Part shown: positions 16,601-25,095 of the stretch, one piece after another
Layout of the letters: each line of letters starts with the position of its first letter
Numbering within the stretch: the first letter of the stretch is position 1
NCBI RefSeq assembly: GCF_002930645.1
Contig: NZ_PSNW01000004.1
Coordinates: 186,370 to 250,369 of the forward strand
Source: Solimonas fluminis
GTDB lineage: Bacteria > Pseudomonadota > Gammaproteobacteria > Nevskiales > Nevskiaceae
Length of the DNA: 64,000 bases
Direction of reading: 5' to 3'
The notes under the pieces: model-generated
Told to the model about the DNA's origin: nothing
The model's database searches: none
The model's input: only the letters and a program-made list of their open reading frames with translations
Translations under genes and position numbers: made by a program

Positions 16601-17516
16601 CGCCGGCGCCGGTGGCGGCCCCCGGGTGCGGGGAGATGCCGGTGGGGTGGTTGTGCGTCTCCACCTTCATCAGGATGTGCACCGGCTCCTCGTGCTCGCG
16701 CCAGACGCGGTCGCCTTCCGGGAAGAAGCGCATCGCGGTCGGCCCCTGTACCACCGCGGCATTGTCCTTGTAGGCGGACAGCACGCCTTCCGGCGCGGCG
16801 GCATGGGTCAGCCGGATCATCTGGAAGGGCGACAGCTCCTGCGTCTGGCCATCCAGCGTGAATTCCGCATTGAAGATCTTGTGGCGGCAGTGCTCGCTGT
16901 TGACCTGCGCGAACATCATCAGTTCGGCGTCGGTCGGATTCTTGCCGGCCTGCTGGTAGTGGGCTGCGAGGTAGTCGATCTCCTGCTCGGACAAGGCCAG
17001 GCCCCAGTCGGCATTGGCCTGGACCAGCACCGGCTTGCCGCCGCCGAGCACGTCCACCGTGCGCAGGCTGCGGCGCGCCTGGCCGTCGAACACGTGCTGC
17101 AGGGCCGTCTCGTCCAGCAGCACGGATTCCATCATCGGGTCATGCAGGGCCGCGTAGGCCTCGTCCGGCAAGCTGGCGGCGCCCTCCAGCAGGTAGGCCC
17201 GGCCCAGTTCCACGCGGCGCACGCCGGCCAGGCCGCAGACCCTGGCGATGTCCGTGGCCTTGCTGGACCAGGGCGAGGTAGTGCCGACACGAGGCACCAC
17301 GTAGATCCGGCCATCGGCCGCCGGCAGGCTGTCCGGACCGTCGCCCAGCAGTCGGCGCAGGTCCGCCCGGGCGACCGTGTCGTCGGCATCGACCAGGTAG
17401 AGGTCGATGACGCGCAGGCCGCTGAGGCCGGGGGCATGGGGACGCAGGGTAGCCAGCAGGCGTTCCAGGCGGAATGCCGACAGGGAGGCGGCACCGGGGA
17501 GGACAGTCAGGGACAT
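13677..17516 (-). CDS. purL: phosphoribosylformylglycinamidine synthase
   Basis: A 1,279-residue large-type PurL, close to the 1,295 of E. coli. It converts FGAR to FGAM in purine synthesis using ATP and glutamine. The order is N-terminal PurS-like domain, linker, two AIRS-like halves ([43 protein letters not shown] motif region) and a C-terminal class I glutamine amidotransferase with nucleophile in GVCNGCQMF and the tail MPHPER. The start at 17516 ([12 protein letters not shown]) matches the family N-terminus; upstream in-frame sequence is not conserved in style. It is monocistronic and divergent from the hemerythrin-like gene. Confidence 0.98.
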   Translation of the reverse strand: [1279 protein letters not shown]

Positions 17517-17687
17517 AGGGGCTCGGCAGGACCGCCAGTCAGGGCGGGAGGGTACGGGCGACCGCCATTTTCGCATTTTTGGCCCCCCATTTCCTGACTT
17601 TCCGAACCGGAACTCCGGCCGGCGGGCCCCAGTCACAAACCTGCGCGATGGAACGCGCCGCCCCGCCTCCTGCGGGGCCTCATCGAC

Positions 17688-18236
17688 ATGGAGACCATCA
17701 TGGCCCGCAGCAAAACCCGCCCGGGGCCGGGCAAGCCCGACCGTCCCGACGCCCTCGCCTTCCTGCAGGACAGCCACCGCCGCCTGCGCGGGCTGCTCGG
17801 CCGCCACGCCGAGGCGGGCGACGAGGAACGGCGCCGGCAACTGCTGGAAGAGGCTTGCCTGGCACTGAAGATCCACAGCCAGCTCGAGCAGGAACTGCTC
17901 TACCCCGCCCTGCGCGCCGCCAGCCCCGGCGGGCAGGCCCTGGACGAGGCCGAAGCCCGCCATGGGCGCCTGCAGGAGGAAGTGGACCGGCTGGAAACCG
18001 GCGACCTGGACCCTGGCGAGCGCCGGGCGGCCGAGGAGGAATTGGCCGGAGAAGCGCTGGAGCACCTGGACCTGGAAGAGGAGGCGCTCTGGCCGCTGCT
18101 GGAAGCCGCGGACCTGGACCTGCGGGAACTCGGCGGGGACCTGCGCGAACTGCAGGACCAGTTGCAGGAGGACCTGAGCCCCCTGTTGCCGCCCGGCGAC
18201 GGGATCGGCAGCGCCGAACCGCGCTTCGCTCCCTGA
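17688..18236 (+). CDS. hemerythrin-like HHE domain protein
   Basis: A 182-residue, strongly charged helical protein. It contains DSHRRLRGLLGRH, KIHSQLEQELLYP, EARHGRLQEEVDRL and EALEHLDLEEEALWP, which is the spaced His/HxxxE arrangement that binds a di-iron centre in hemerythrin/HHE cation-binding domains. A role in oxygen, nitric oxide or iron sensing or stress is typical for the family. It is divergent from purL (171 bp apart) and convergent with the topoisomerase gene (15 bp between ends). METIMARSK offers two starts, 17688 or the second Met at 17700. Confidence 0.85.
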   Translation: METIMARSKTRPGPGKPDRPDALAFLQDSHRRLRGLLGRHAEAGDEERRRQLLEEACLALKIHSQLEQELLYPALRAASPGGQALDEAEARHGRLQEEVDRLETGDLDPGERRAAEEELAGEALEHLDLEEEALWPLLEAADLDLRELGGDLRELQDQLQEDLSPLLPPGDGIGSAEPRFAP

Positions 18237-18251
18237 GCACGTCGAGACGGG

Positions 18252-19280
18252 CTAGACAGGATTCCGGCTTCGCCTTCTTCGCCGCAGCAGTGCCAGCAGC
18301 GCCGCCTCGCCCACCGGCCGGCGGCCCGGCGGCGGCGACGGCAGACCGCCTTCGAGGTAGCTGCTGATCACCGCCGGGTGGACATAGCACTTGCGGCAGA
18401 CCGCCGGCGTGTTGCCCAGGCGCTTCGCCACCTGCCGGAACATGTCCGCCAGCCGCGCCCGGGTCGGCGGGCCGGCTTCCGCCCGCAGGGTTTCCAGCGC
18501 CAGCACGCTGCCGGCCCAGGTCCGGTAGTCCTTGGCGGTGAACTCGCTGCCCGCGATCTGGCGCAGGTAGCTGTTGACGTCCGCCGAGCCCACCGGCCGG
18601 CGCTCGCCGGCTTCGTCGACGTACTGGAACAGTTCCTGTCCGGGCAGTTCCATGCAGCGGCGCAGGAGGCGGGCCAGGCGCGGGTCCTCGATGGAGCTGG
18701 CATGGCGCACGCCGCTCTTGCCGCGGAACTCGAAGCGGATGCGCGGCCCGCTGACCTCCACGTGCCGGTTGCGCAGCGTGGTCAGGCCGTAGGAACCGTT
18801 GCTGCGGGCGTACTCGACGTTGCCGACGCGGATCAGCGTCTTCTCCATCAACCGCAGCACCGCCGCCAGCACCTTCTCCCGCGGCAGCCCGGGCCGCCTC
18901 AGGTCGGCGGCGATGCGCCGGCGCAGGCGCGGAAGTCCTTGGCCGAACTGCAGCAGCCGCCCGTACTTGTCGGCGTCGCGCACCGCGCGCCAGTCCGGAT
19001 GGTAGCGATACTGCTTGCGCCCGCGCGCATCGCGCCCGCTGGCCTGCAGATGGCCGGCGGCATCGGCGCAGATCCAGACATCGGTGTAGGCCGGCGGCAC
19101 GGCGAGGCGGCGGATGCGCTCCAGCGTGGCCGCGTCGCGGACGCGGCGGCCGTCGGGTCCGTCATAGGCGAAACCGCCGCGCAGCCGGCGGCGGCGGATA
19201 CCCGGCCCGGCGTCATCGACGTAGCGCAAGCCCGCGGCGCGGGCAGCGAGCTGCTCCGGCGTGAGCGGCGTGCGCGGCAT
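18252..19280 (-). CDS. DNA topoisomerase IB
   Basis: A 342-residue poxvirus/bacterial-type IB topoisomerase that relaxes supercoils through a 3'-phosphotyrosyl intermediate. The N-terminal DNA-binding domain carries YRYHPDWRAVRDADKYGRL, and the catalytic domain includes GSYGLTTLRNRHVEV, FRGKSGVRH, FTAKDYRTWAGS and the nucleophile region CRKCYVHPAVISSYLEG (Tyr299). The size equals other short bacterial TopIB enzymes. It is a single gene, convergent with the hemerythrin-like gene. ATG 19280 (MPRTPLTPEQL) is the likely start; the in-frame upstream stretch is low-complexity. Confidence 0.93.
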   Translation of the reverse strand: MPRTPLTPEQLAARAAGLRYVDDAGPGIRRRRLRGGFAYDGPDGRRVRDAATLERIRRLAVPPAYTDVWICADAAGHLQASGRDARGRKQYRYHPDWRAVRDADKYGRLLQFGQGLPRLRRRIAADLRRPGLPREKVLAAVLRLMEKTLIRVGNVEYARSNGSYGLTTLRNRHVEVSGPRIRFEFRGKSGVRHASSIEDPRLARLLRRCMELPGQELFQYVDEAGERRPVGSADVNSYLRQIAGSEFTAKDYRTWAGSVLALETLRAEAGPPTRARLADMFRQVAKRLGNTPAVCRKCYVHPAVISSYLEGGLPSPPPGRRPVGEAALLALLRRRRRSRNPV

Positions 19281-19471
19281 CGGCGGTCCTCCTTGACCTG
19301 GGTGCCTGCGGGGTAGACCGGAACGGGGCCGGCCGGGTTCACGAATCCCGTCGGCCGCCCGGGCCGGGCCTGCCGCGGCCTGGACGGTCCGCGCGCCGAA
19401 CCGTTCATTGCCGTGCCCGCCGGAAGGCCCTGGGACAGCCTCGAGGCGAACGGTTCCTGGAAGCTTGTCCG

Positions 19472-20236
19472 CTATGCCAGCTCGCGCCAGTCCAGCCCCT
19501 GGTCCTGGCCCGCGCAGACGATCCACTCCTCGTCGCGCTCCAGCGCCGCCACCACCGCGCCGCGGGCCAGGTCCGGGCTGTTGTTGACCTCGGAGAGGTG
19601 CGTCAGCACCAGGTGCTGCAGGCGTCCGGCGCCGAGCGTGGCCAGCAGCGCGGCGCTCTGCAGGTTGGACAGGTGGCCCAGGCCGCCGCCGACGCGACGC
19701 TTCAGGGCTTCGGGATAGGGTCCGCGGGCGAGCATCTGCGGATCGTGGTTGCACTCCAGCATCAGCGCATCGCAGTCCGACAGCATGGCGCGCATGTAGG
19801 GCGTGACGTGCCCGGCGTCCGACAGGATGCCCAGGCGCTGCCCGCCGGCGGCGAAGACGTACTGGCAGGGTTCGCGGGCGTCGTGCGGCACCGGGTAGGG
19901 ATGCACTTCGATCCCGCCGATACGGAAGCTGTCATGCGGGCTGAAGCGCTGCAGCGCCGGCACGTTGGGATCGTTCCAGGCGTTGAACGTGCCATGGGTG
20001 ATCCAGACCGGCGTGCCATGGCGGCGGGCATAGCGCGCCACGCCGCCCAGGTGGTCGCCATGCTCATGCGTGACCAGGATCGCATCCAGGGAGTCCGGCG
20101 CGATGCCGAGCCGCTGCAGGCGCGCCTCCGCTTCCTTCACCGCGAAGCCGCAGTCCACCAGCAGCCGCGTGCCGTGGTATTCGATGAGCGTGGCGTTGCC
20201 TTTGGAGCCTGACCCTAAACTGGCAAAACGGATCAT
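19472..20236 (-). CDS. MBL-fold metallo-hydrolase (YycJ/WalJ type)
   Basis: A 254-residue metallo-beta-lactamase-fold hydrolase: MIRFASLGSGSKGNATLIEY at the N-terminus, the metal motif THEHGDH (His57, His59, Asp61, His62), SDAGH and the C-terminal LTHLSEVNN. This pattern is that of YycJ/WalJ-like enzymes, proposed 5'-3' DNA exonucleases acting in cell-wall/DNA coordination or repair. It stands alone. The start at 20236 removes an unrelated 19-residue upstream extension that overlaps a dispersed repeat. Confidence 0.9.
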   Translation of the reverse strand: MIRFASLGSGSKGNATLIEYHGTRLLVDCGFAVKEAEARLQRLGIAPDSLDAILVTHEHGDHLGGVARYARRHGTPVWITHGTFNAWNDPNVPALQRFSPHDSFRIGGIEVHPYPVPHDAREPCQYVFAAGGQRLGILSDAGHVTPYMRAMLSDCDALMLECNHDPQMLARGPYPEALKRRVGGGLGHLSNLQSAALLATLGAGRLQHLVLTHLSEVNNSPDLARGAVVAALERDEEWIVCAGQDQGLDWRELA

Positions 20237-20335
20237 GGCCTGGCGCCATCCATGGCGGAACCGGGTGTCCCGAATGCGCCCCGGCGTAGCCATCCATGGC
20301 CACCCACCCGCCGGGAAGGATGTCCACCGGACATT
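20237..20335 (-). repeat. dispersed intergenic repeat, copy B
   Basis: Read on the minus strand this spacer contains GGACATCC, GGCCATGGATGGC and CCGCCATGGATGGC in the same order and roughly the same spacing as copy A at 13514-13610. Function unknown. It fills most of the gap between the MBL hydrolase and DUF3999 genes. Confidence 0.45.
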
Positions 20336-20423
20336 CTTCTTTTTCCTGCGAGCCCTCGGGAAGCGAAGCGGATCATCGTGCCATTGTCCGGTCTGGCCGC
20401 CGCATCCCGCAACCGGACAGATC

Positions 20424-21776
20424 CTATTCCGCCGGCGGTTCCCGCAGGCGCCGCAGCAGCGACAGCGCCATCGCCAGCAGTAGCAGCGCGCCGATGCCCA
20501 GCGTCGCCCACAGCAGCACCAGGCGCAGCGGCGTCGGCTTCGGCGCCGGCGTCAGCATCTCCGGCCCGCCGAGCGGGATCGCCGGCGGCAGGGCCACCGC
20601 GCTGCCGCTGAGGCGGCGGCGCTCGGTCTCGTCCTGGTCGGACAGCAATGATCCGCAGGACGGCATCACCGGCTCGACGCGGGCGCTGCCGAAGGCCAGC
20701 GTGAACGGTCCTTCGCCCTGCGCCAGGAAGCGCAGCCGCGCCGGCACATAGCCCAGCTGCAGCTGCGGCTGCGCGGCGCCCAGGGTCTCGCTGCCGCCGG
20801 TGACCGTCAGGCGCCAGTAGCGGTCGGTGGTCGGCGGAAAGCGCAGCGCGGCCGCGGCGGCTCCGGCACGCGTCACCGAGTTGACCTCGCCGCTCCAGCG
20901 CGGCTGCCATCGAGTGTCCTGTCCGCCGGGCGCCGCGGCACGGCTCTCCAGGCGCACCTGCAGCGACATGTTGGCCGCGGGCAACGGCACCCAGGCATGG
21001 TCCACCGGCGCGCGGCGGCGCGCGTCGAAGCGCAGCACGCCAGGTTTTTCCGCGGGCTGCGCCAGGGCGTCGAAACGCAGCAAGCCCTGCACCGCGGCGG
21101 CGGCCTCGGTCTCCACCCAGGCCCCCAGGATCCGCAGCGGCGCACCGCTGCCGGCGCGCTCCAGGCGCAGATACGCGTGGCGTCCGGCCGGCAGGGGTAC
21201 GCGGCCGCGCTCCATGCCGCCATCGCGGCTGCGCAGCAGGGTGCTGCGCGCCACCAGCGTCTCCCAGCGATCCAGATCCTCGCTGGCGAGGATGCGCAGC
21301 GGCAGCTCGGAGCTGCCGTCGTCGCTGCGCCAGTCCAGCCGCAGCGCCTGCGCGGGATGGCGCAGCTGGCGCAGGTCGAGGACATAGGCCTGGCTGCGCG
21401 CACCCGGGGCGGCGGGCGCGCCGCTCCACTGCACGCCGGCGCCGTCGGCCGTGCGCACGTCGATGCGCAGGCCACCCTCGCCGGTCACAGCCGCGCCCTG
21501 CAGCGTGAACAGCGGCAACGGCAACAGCTCGCGCTGCGGCTCACCGGGCTCGGCGGCGCACAGCGCATGCGGCACGGCCACGCCCGCGGAATTGAAGACG
21601 CGCAGGTCGCCAAGGTCGCCGCGCAGTACGCCGGCATAGGCCTCGTCCGGCACCGCCAGCTCCTGCAGCGGCTGGCCGTCGGCCTGCAGCGTCAGGCCGC
21701 GGGCGTAGTCGGCGGGCTGCACGGCCAGCGCCGCCAGCGGGCACAGCAACAGGGCACAGAACGACCGCTTCATCAT
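20424..21776 (-). CDS. DUF3999 family protein
   Basis: A 450-residue exported protein. MMKRSFCALLLCPLAALAVQ is a signal peptide, the middle is a beta-rich periplasmic region with alternating hydrophobic strands (LRIDVRTADGAGVQW, RHAYLRLERAGSGAPLRILGAW, RYWRLTVTGG), and a single transmembrane helix near the C-terminus (LRLVLLWATLGIGALLLLAM) is followed by a short basic tail. Its ATG overlaps the stop of the DUF2339 gene by 4 nt, so the two are translationally coupled, as commonly seen for this pair. Function is not established; a cell-envelope complex is a reasonable guess. Confidence 0.85.
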   Translation of the reverse strand: MMKRSFCALLLCPLAALAVQPADYARGLTLQADGQPLQELAVPDEAYAGVLRGDLGDLRVFNSAGVAVPHALCAAEPGEPQRELLPLPLFTLQGAAVTGEGGLRIDVRTADGAGVQWSGAPAAPGARSQAYVLDLRQLRHPAQALRLDWRSDDGSSELPLRILASEDLDRWETLVARSTLLRSRDGGMERGRVPLPAGRHAYLRLERAGSGAPLRILGAWVETEAAAAVQGLLRFDALAQPAEKPGVLRFDARRRAPVDHAWVPLPAANMSLQVRLESRAAAPGGQDTRWQPRWSGEVNSVTRAGAAAAALRFPPTTDRYWRLTVTGGSETLGAAQPQLQLGYVPARLRFLAQGEGPFTLAFGSARVEPVMPSCGSLLSDQDETERRRLSGSAVALPPAIPLGGPEMLTPAPKPTPLRLVLLWATLGIGALLLLAMALSLLRRLREPPAE

Positions 21777-24460
21777 GCGGAAGGCTCCGGTTCGGTCCTG
21801 GTTTCGGCCGCGGCCGGGGGCAGCGGCGAGAGATAGCCGGTCAGCAGCAGCAGCAAGCCCACGCAGAGGAAGGACGCAATGCGCGCCAGCGTGCCGCTGC
21901 CGGACAGGTCCAGCAGGAACAATTTGGCGACGACCACGCCCATCAGCGCGGCGCCGATCATCCACAGCGCGCGCCAGCCGCGTCGCGTGGCCAGCAGCAT
22001 GGCGCCGACGCCGAGCAGGCTCCAGAACACCGACAGCGAGGCTTGCACCAGGGTCGAGCGGATGATGCCGCCGGCGTCCAGCGGCGTGCCGTAGCCATGA
22101 TGCAGGGCGCGCAGCAGCGCCGCGCTGAGCGTCAGGAAGGCCAGCGCGCCGATCATGCCCCAGGGCAGCCAGCGCTCGCTCCAGCCCAGGCTCGCCCGCT
22201 GCGCCGCATCCAGCGACAGCAGCCAGGCCGCCAGCGACAGCAGGCCCAGCCCCAGCGCGAGATCCAGCGGGTTGAGCACGGGGACGTAGGGCAGCCATCC
22301 CGGATCGCCGTCGCTGCCGAGGTTGAGCGCCACGGTCCATACCGCCAAGGCGGTGGCCAGCGGCAGCGCGACGACCACGCGGTAGATGCCCGCATGCCGC
22401 GCCAGCGGCCATTGCGGGCGCAGTTGCCGCGCGCCGCAGAGCCACAACAGCAGCAATGGCAGCAGTCCCCAGGGCAGGTCGCGCCAGACGCCGGGCACCC
22501 CGCGCAGCTGCCAGTGCAGCTCCCAGGCGCCCGCCACGGCCAGCGCCCAGGCCGGCGCGGCATGCAGGCCCGCGCGCGCCAGGGCCAGCCCCGCGTCGTC
22601 CTGGCGGTCCAGCTGCCAGAGCAGGCGCCAGCCCGCTGCGAGCAGCAGCGGCCAGCCCAGCGCGCCGCCGGCCGCCAGCGGGTGCGCATCGTCCGCCATC
22701 ACCAGGGACAGCAGCAGTGCCGCGGGCATCGCCAGCAGCGCGATGCGCCGCGCCTGTGGCCAGTCGCCCTGGCGGCCCAGCGCTTCCAGCCACAGCAGGC
22801 TCAGGGCCAGGAAGGCCAGCGCCATGCCGATACCCCAGGCCGGCGGCGCGTGGCGGTCCAGTTCCACCAGTCCGCCGACGAACCACCAGGCGCAGCCCCA
22901 GAGCGACATCAGCAGCGGCAGCGCCGCCTCGTGGCGCGTCAGCGACTCCCGGTGGCGCTGCAGCCACCAGGCGCTGAGCAGGCCGGCCACGGCCAGCGCC
23001 GTGCTGGCCATCCACGCGCCATTGAGGAACAGCAGCTCGCCGCGCAGATCGCCGGCATGCGCCAGGAAACGCAGGCCGGCGGCGAGCTGCAGCAGCAGCG
23101 AGAACAGCCGCGCCAGCGGCCGCTGCTGCCGCAAGCCCAGCCACATCAGCCCCGCGCCCTCCACCGCCCACATCAGCGCCGTGGCGCGCTCGTCGAAGGC
23201 CAGCGGCACGGCGAGGCTGGCGAAGATCACGCCGATGGCGGCGAAGGCCTCCGCCAGCAGGCGCAGCGCCGCGCCGCCACGGCGCAGCAACGCCCCCGCC
23301 AGCGCGATGTAGACCAGGCCGAAGCCCAGGGCGCTCCAGGCCATGGCGTAGTCGATCTCACGCACCAGCGAGGCGTGCAGGCCCGAGGCGACCACCGGCA
23401 GGCCGAACACCAGCGTGCCCGAGACATAGCCCTTGAGCCTGGGCGGCTGGCGCAGCGCGAACAGCACCGACATCGCCAGGTACAGCGCCCAGAACAGCAG
23501 CAGGAAGAAATCCGCGCTGAGGCGATCCTCCGGACCGTAGCCGCTGGCGCGCCACAGCGCGGTGATGCCGAAGGTGAAGACGAAACCCACCAGGTTCAGC
23601 TCGCGCCAGGCCCGGAACCAGGCCACCGTGAACACGCCGAGATTGAGCACGGTGTAATAGCTGAACAGCGCCACGTGATTGCCCGAGCCGGTCGACAGCA
23701 GCACCGGCGCCAGGAAGCCGCCGCTGAACCCGATCACCGCCAGCGGCAAGGCGTTCTGGGCCACCGCCAGCACCGCGCCGGCCAGCGCCACCACCACCAT
23801 CAGGCCCAGCGCCGCCCCGGTGGGCAGCAGGTGGTAGAGGCGCGCGGCGGCGAAGAGGGTCAGGTACAGCCCGGCGACGCCGCCGCCCTGCAGGATCTGC
23901 GCGTACATCGCGCGGCGCTCGCGCAGCCGCCAGCCGGTGACCAGCAGCGCCAGCGCGCCGGCGGCGATGGCGGCCAGGCGCAGTTCCAGCGGGAACAGGC
24001 TGTTCTCGGCGGCATAGCGCGCCAGGAAGGCGCCGCCGAGGAACAGGATGACGATGCCCAGGCGCGCCAGCGGGTTGCCGCCGCGCAGCCACTCCAGGCC
24101 CCGGCCGATCAGCGTGGGGCCGGCCGGCACCGGGGGAAGCGCAGAGCGCGGCGGCAAGGGCGGCGTTTCGTCGAAGTCCAGTTCCGGTGGCGCGGGCGGA
24201 GCGCCCGGGCCGGCCTCGGTTGCCGCGGGCGGCGGCGCGGCGGCGGCCATGTCCGCCGGCATCACCGGCTCCGGGATCGCCGCGGGCGGCGCCGGCCTCG
24301 CCTCGTCGAGCCGCTTCTGCAGCGCCTCGATGCGCTGGCCCTGCACGCGCAGCCGCGCCAGCAGGTAGCCGAACAGCGCGCCGATCAGGATACCGGCATC
24401 GAAGTGCAGCAGAGCCGCGCCCAGCAGGGCGCCGGCGATGATGAAACCCAGGGTCAGCAT
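21773..24460 (-). CDS. DUF2339 multi-pass membrane protein
   Basis: An 895-residue integral membrane protein. A short N-terminal hydrophobic segment (MLTLGFIIAGALLGAALLHF) and a coiled segment (VQGQRIEALQKRLDEAR) are followed by a Pro/Ala-rich linker and then more than 20 hydrophobic helices, the DUF2339 architecture. The gene overlaps the downstream DUF3999 gene by ATGA. The family is widespread in Proteobacteria but uncharacterised. Nothing in the sequence shows a substrate site. Confidence 0.88.
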   Translation of the reverse strand: MLTLGFIIAGALLGAALLHFDAGILIGALFGYLLARLRVQGQRIEALQKRLDEARPAPPAAIPEPVMPADMAAAAPPPAATEAGPGAPPAPPELDFDETPPLPPRSALPPVPAGPTLIGRGLEWLRGGNPLARLGIVILFLGGAFLARYAAENSLFPLELRLAAIAAGALALLVTGWRLRERRAMYAQILQGGGVAGLYLTLFAAARLYHLLPTGAALGLMVVVALAGAVLAVAQNALPLAVIGFSGGFLAPVLLSTGSGNHVALFSYYTVLNLGVFTVAWFRAWRELNLVGFVFTFGITALWRASGYGPEDRLSADFFLLLFWALYLAMSVLFALRQPPRLKGYVSGTLVFGLPVVASGLHASLVREIDYAMAWSALGFGLVYIALAGALLRRGGAALRLLAEAFAAIGVIFASLAVPLAFDERATALMWAVEGAGLMWLGLRQQRPLARLFSLLLQLAAGLRFLAHAGDLRGELLFLNGAWMASTALAVAGLLSAWWLQRHRESLTRHEAALPLLMSLWGCAWWFVGGLVELDRHAPPAWGIGMALAFLALSLLWLEALGRQGDWPQARRIALLAMPAALLLSLVMADDAHPLAAGGALGWPLLLAAGWRLLWQLDRQDDAGLALARAGLHAAPAWALAVAGAWELHWQLRGVPGVWRDLPWGLLPLLLLWLCGARQLRPQWPLARHAGIYRVVVALPLATALAVWTVALNLGSDGDPGWLPYVPVLNPLDLALGLGLLSLAAWLLSLDAAQRASLGWSERWLPWGMIGALAFLTLSAALLRALHHGYGTPLDAGGIIRSTLVQASLSVFWSLLGVGAMLLATRRGWRALWMIGAALMGVVVAKLFLLDLSGSGTLARIASFLCVGLLLLLTGYLSPLPPAAAETRTEPEPSA

Positions 24461-24512
24461 CGGCGTTTCATTCCTTCCCTGCAGGGACTTCAGTATCGGG
24501 CAAAGCGCCCGG

Positions 24513-25094
24513 CTAGTGCACTTCCTTCAGTTCTTTCTCGATGGCCGCCAGCAGGGCCAGCGGCTCGTCCAGCTCCAGCAGGCGCTGCTTGCGCTCCGGC
24601 GTCACCGGCAGCAACTCGGCCAGCCGGCAGCCGACCCAGGCGGCATCATCCGGCCGCGGCTCGGGAAAATGCTCCTCGCCCATCTCGTCCATCAGGCTGC
24701 GCAGCAGCTGGCCCAGCAACCGGAAGCGCTCCGGCAGGGCCTGCGGCGCGGCGGGCTCCATCAGTTCCACGCGGGCCCGCAACAGTCCATCGCGCTCGGC
24801 CCAGCGGTTGAGGATGCGGAAGCGCGTCTCGCCGCGGGTTTGCAGCATGAACAGGCCGGGACCCGGCACCTCCCACTCGGCGATGCGCGCCGTGCAGCCC
24901 AGTTCGCAGGGCACCGCCGGCTTGCCGACCTCGTAGCCCGCGCGGATCAGGCTGACGCCGAACACGCTCCCGTCGCGGATGCAGGCCTTGGTCATGTCCA
25001 CGTAGCGCGGCTCGAAGATGCGCAGCGGCAGCCTGCCGCCCGGGAACAGCACCGTGCCCAGCGGGAAGATCGGGATCTCCAGGACCTGCGGCAT
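24513..25094 (-). CDS. Lon N-terminal (substrate-binding) domain protein
   Basis: A 193-residue stand-alone Lon-substrate-binding domain: EIPIFPLGTVLFPGGRLPLRIFEPRYVDM is the signature of the family, followed by the beta-barrel and an all-helical C-terminal half ending KELKEVH. No ATPase or protease domain follows, so it is not Lon itself; such proteins are of unknown function, possibly adaptor-like. The stop of an SDR gene lies 1 nt upstream, so the two are probably co-transcribed. MPQVLEIPIF (25094) is the start that fits the family. Confidence 0.88.
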   Translation of the reverse strand: MPQVLEIPIFPLGTVLFPGGRLPLRIFEPRYVDMTKACIRDGSVFGVSLIRAGYEVGKPAVPCELGCTARIAEWEVPGPGLFMLQTRGETRFRILNRWAERDGLLRARVELMEPAAPQALPERFRLLGQLLRSLMDEMGEEHFPEPRPDDAAWVGCRLAELLPVTPERKQRLLELDEPLALLAAIEKELKEVH

Positions 25095-25095
25095 G

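Noticed and set aside
13725-17597. Very long plus-strand open frame antisense to purL
   Set aside because: An artefact of high GC on the complementary strand; purL is a clear full-length match on the minus strand.
22043-24811. 922-codon plus-strand frame rich in Gln, Arg and Ala
   Set aside because: Shadow of the DUF2339 membrane gene; composition is not protein-like.
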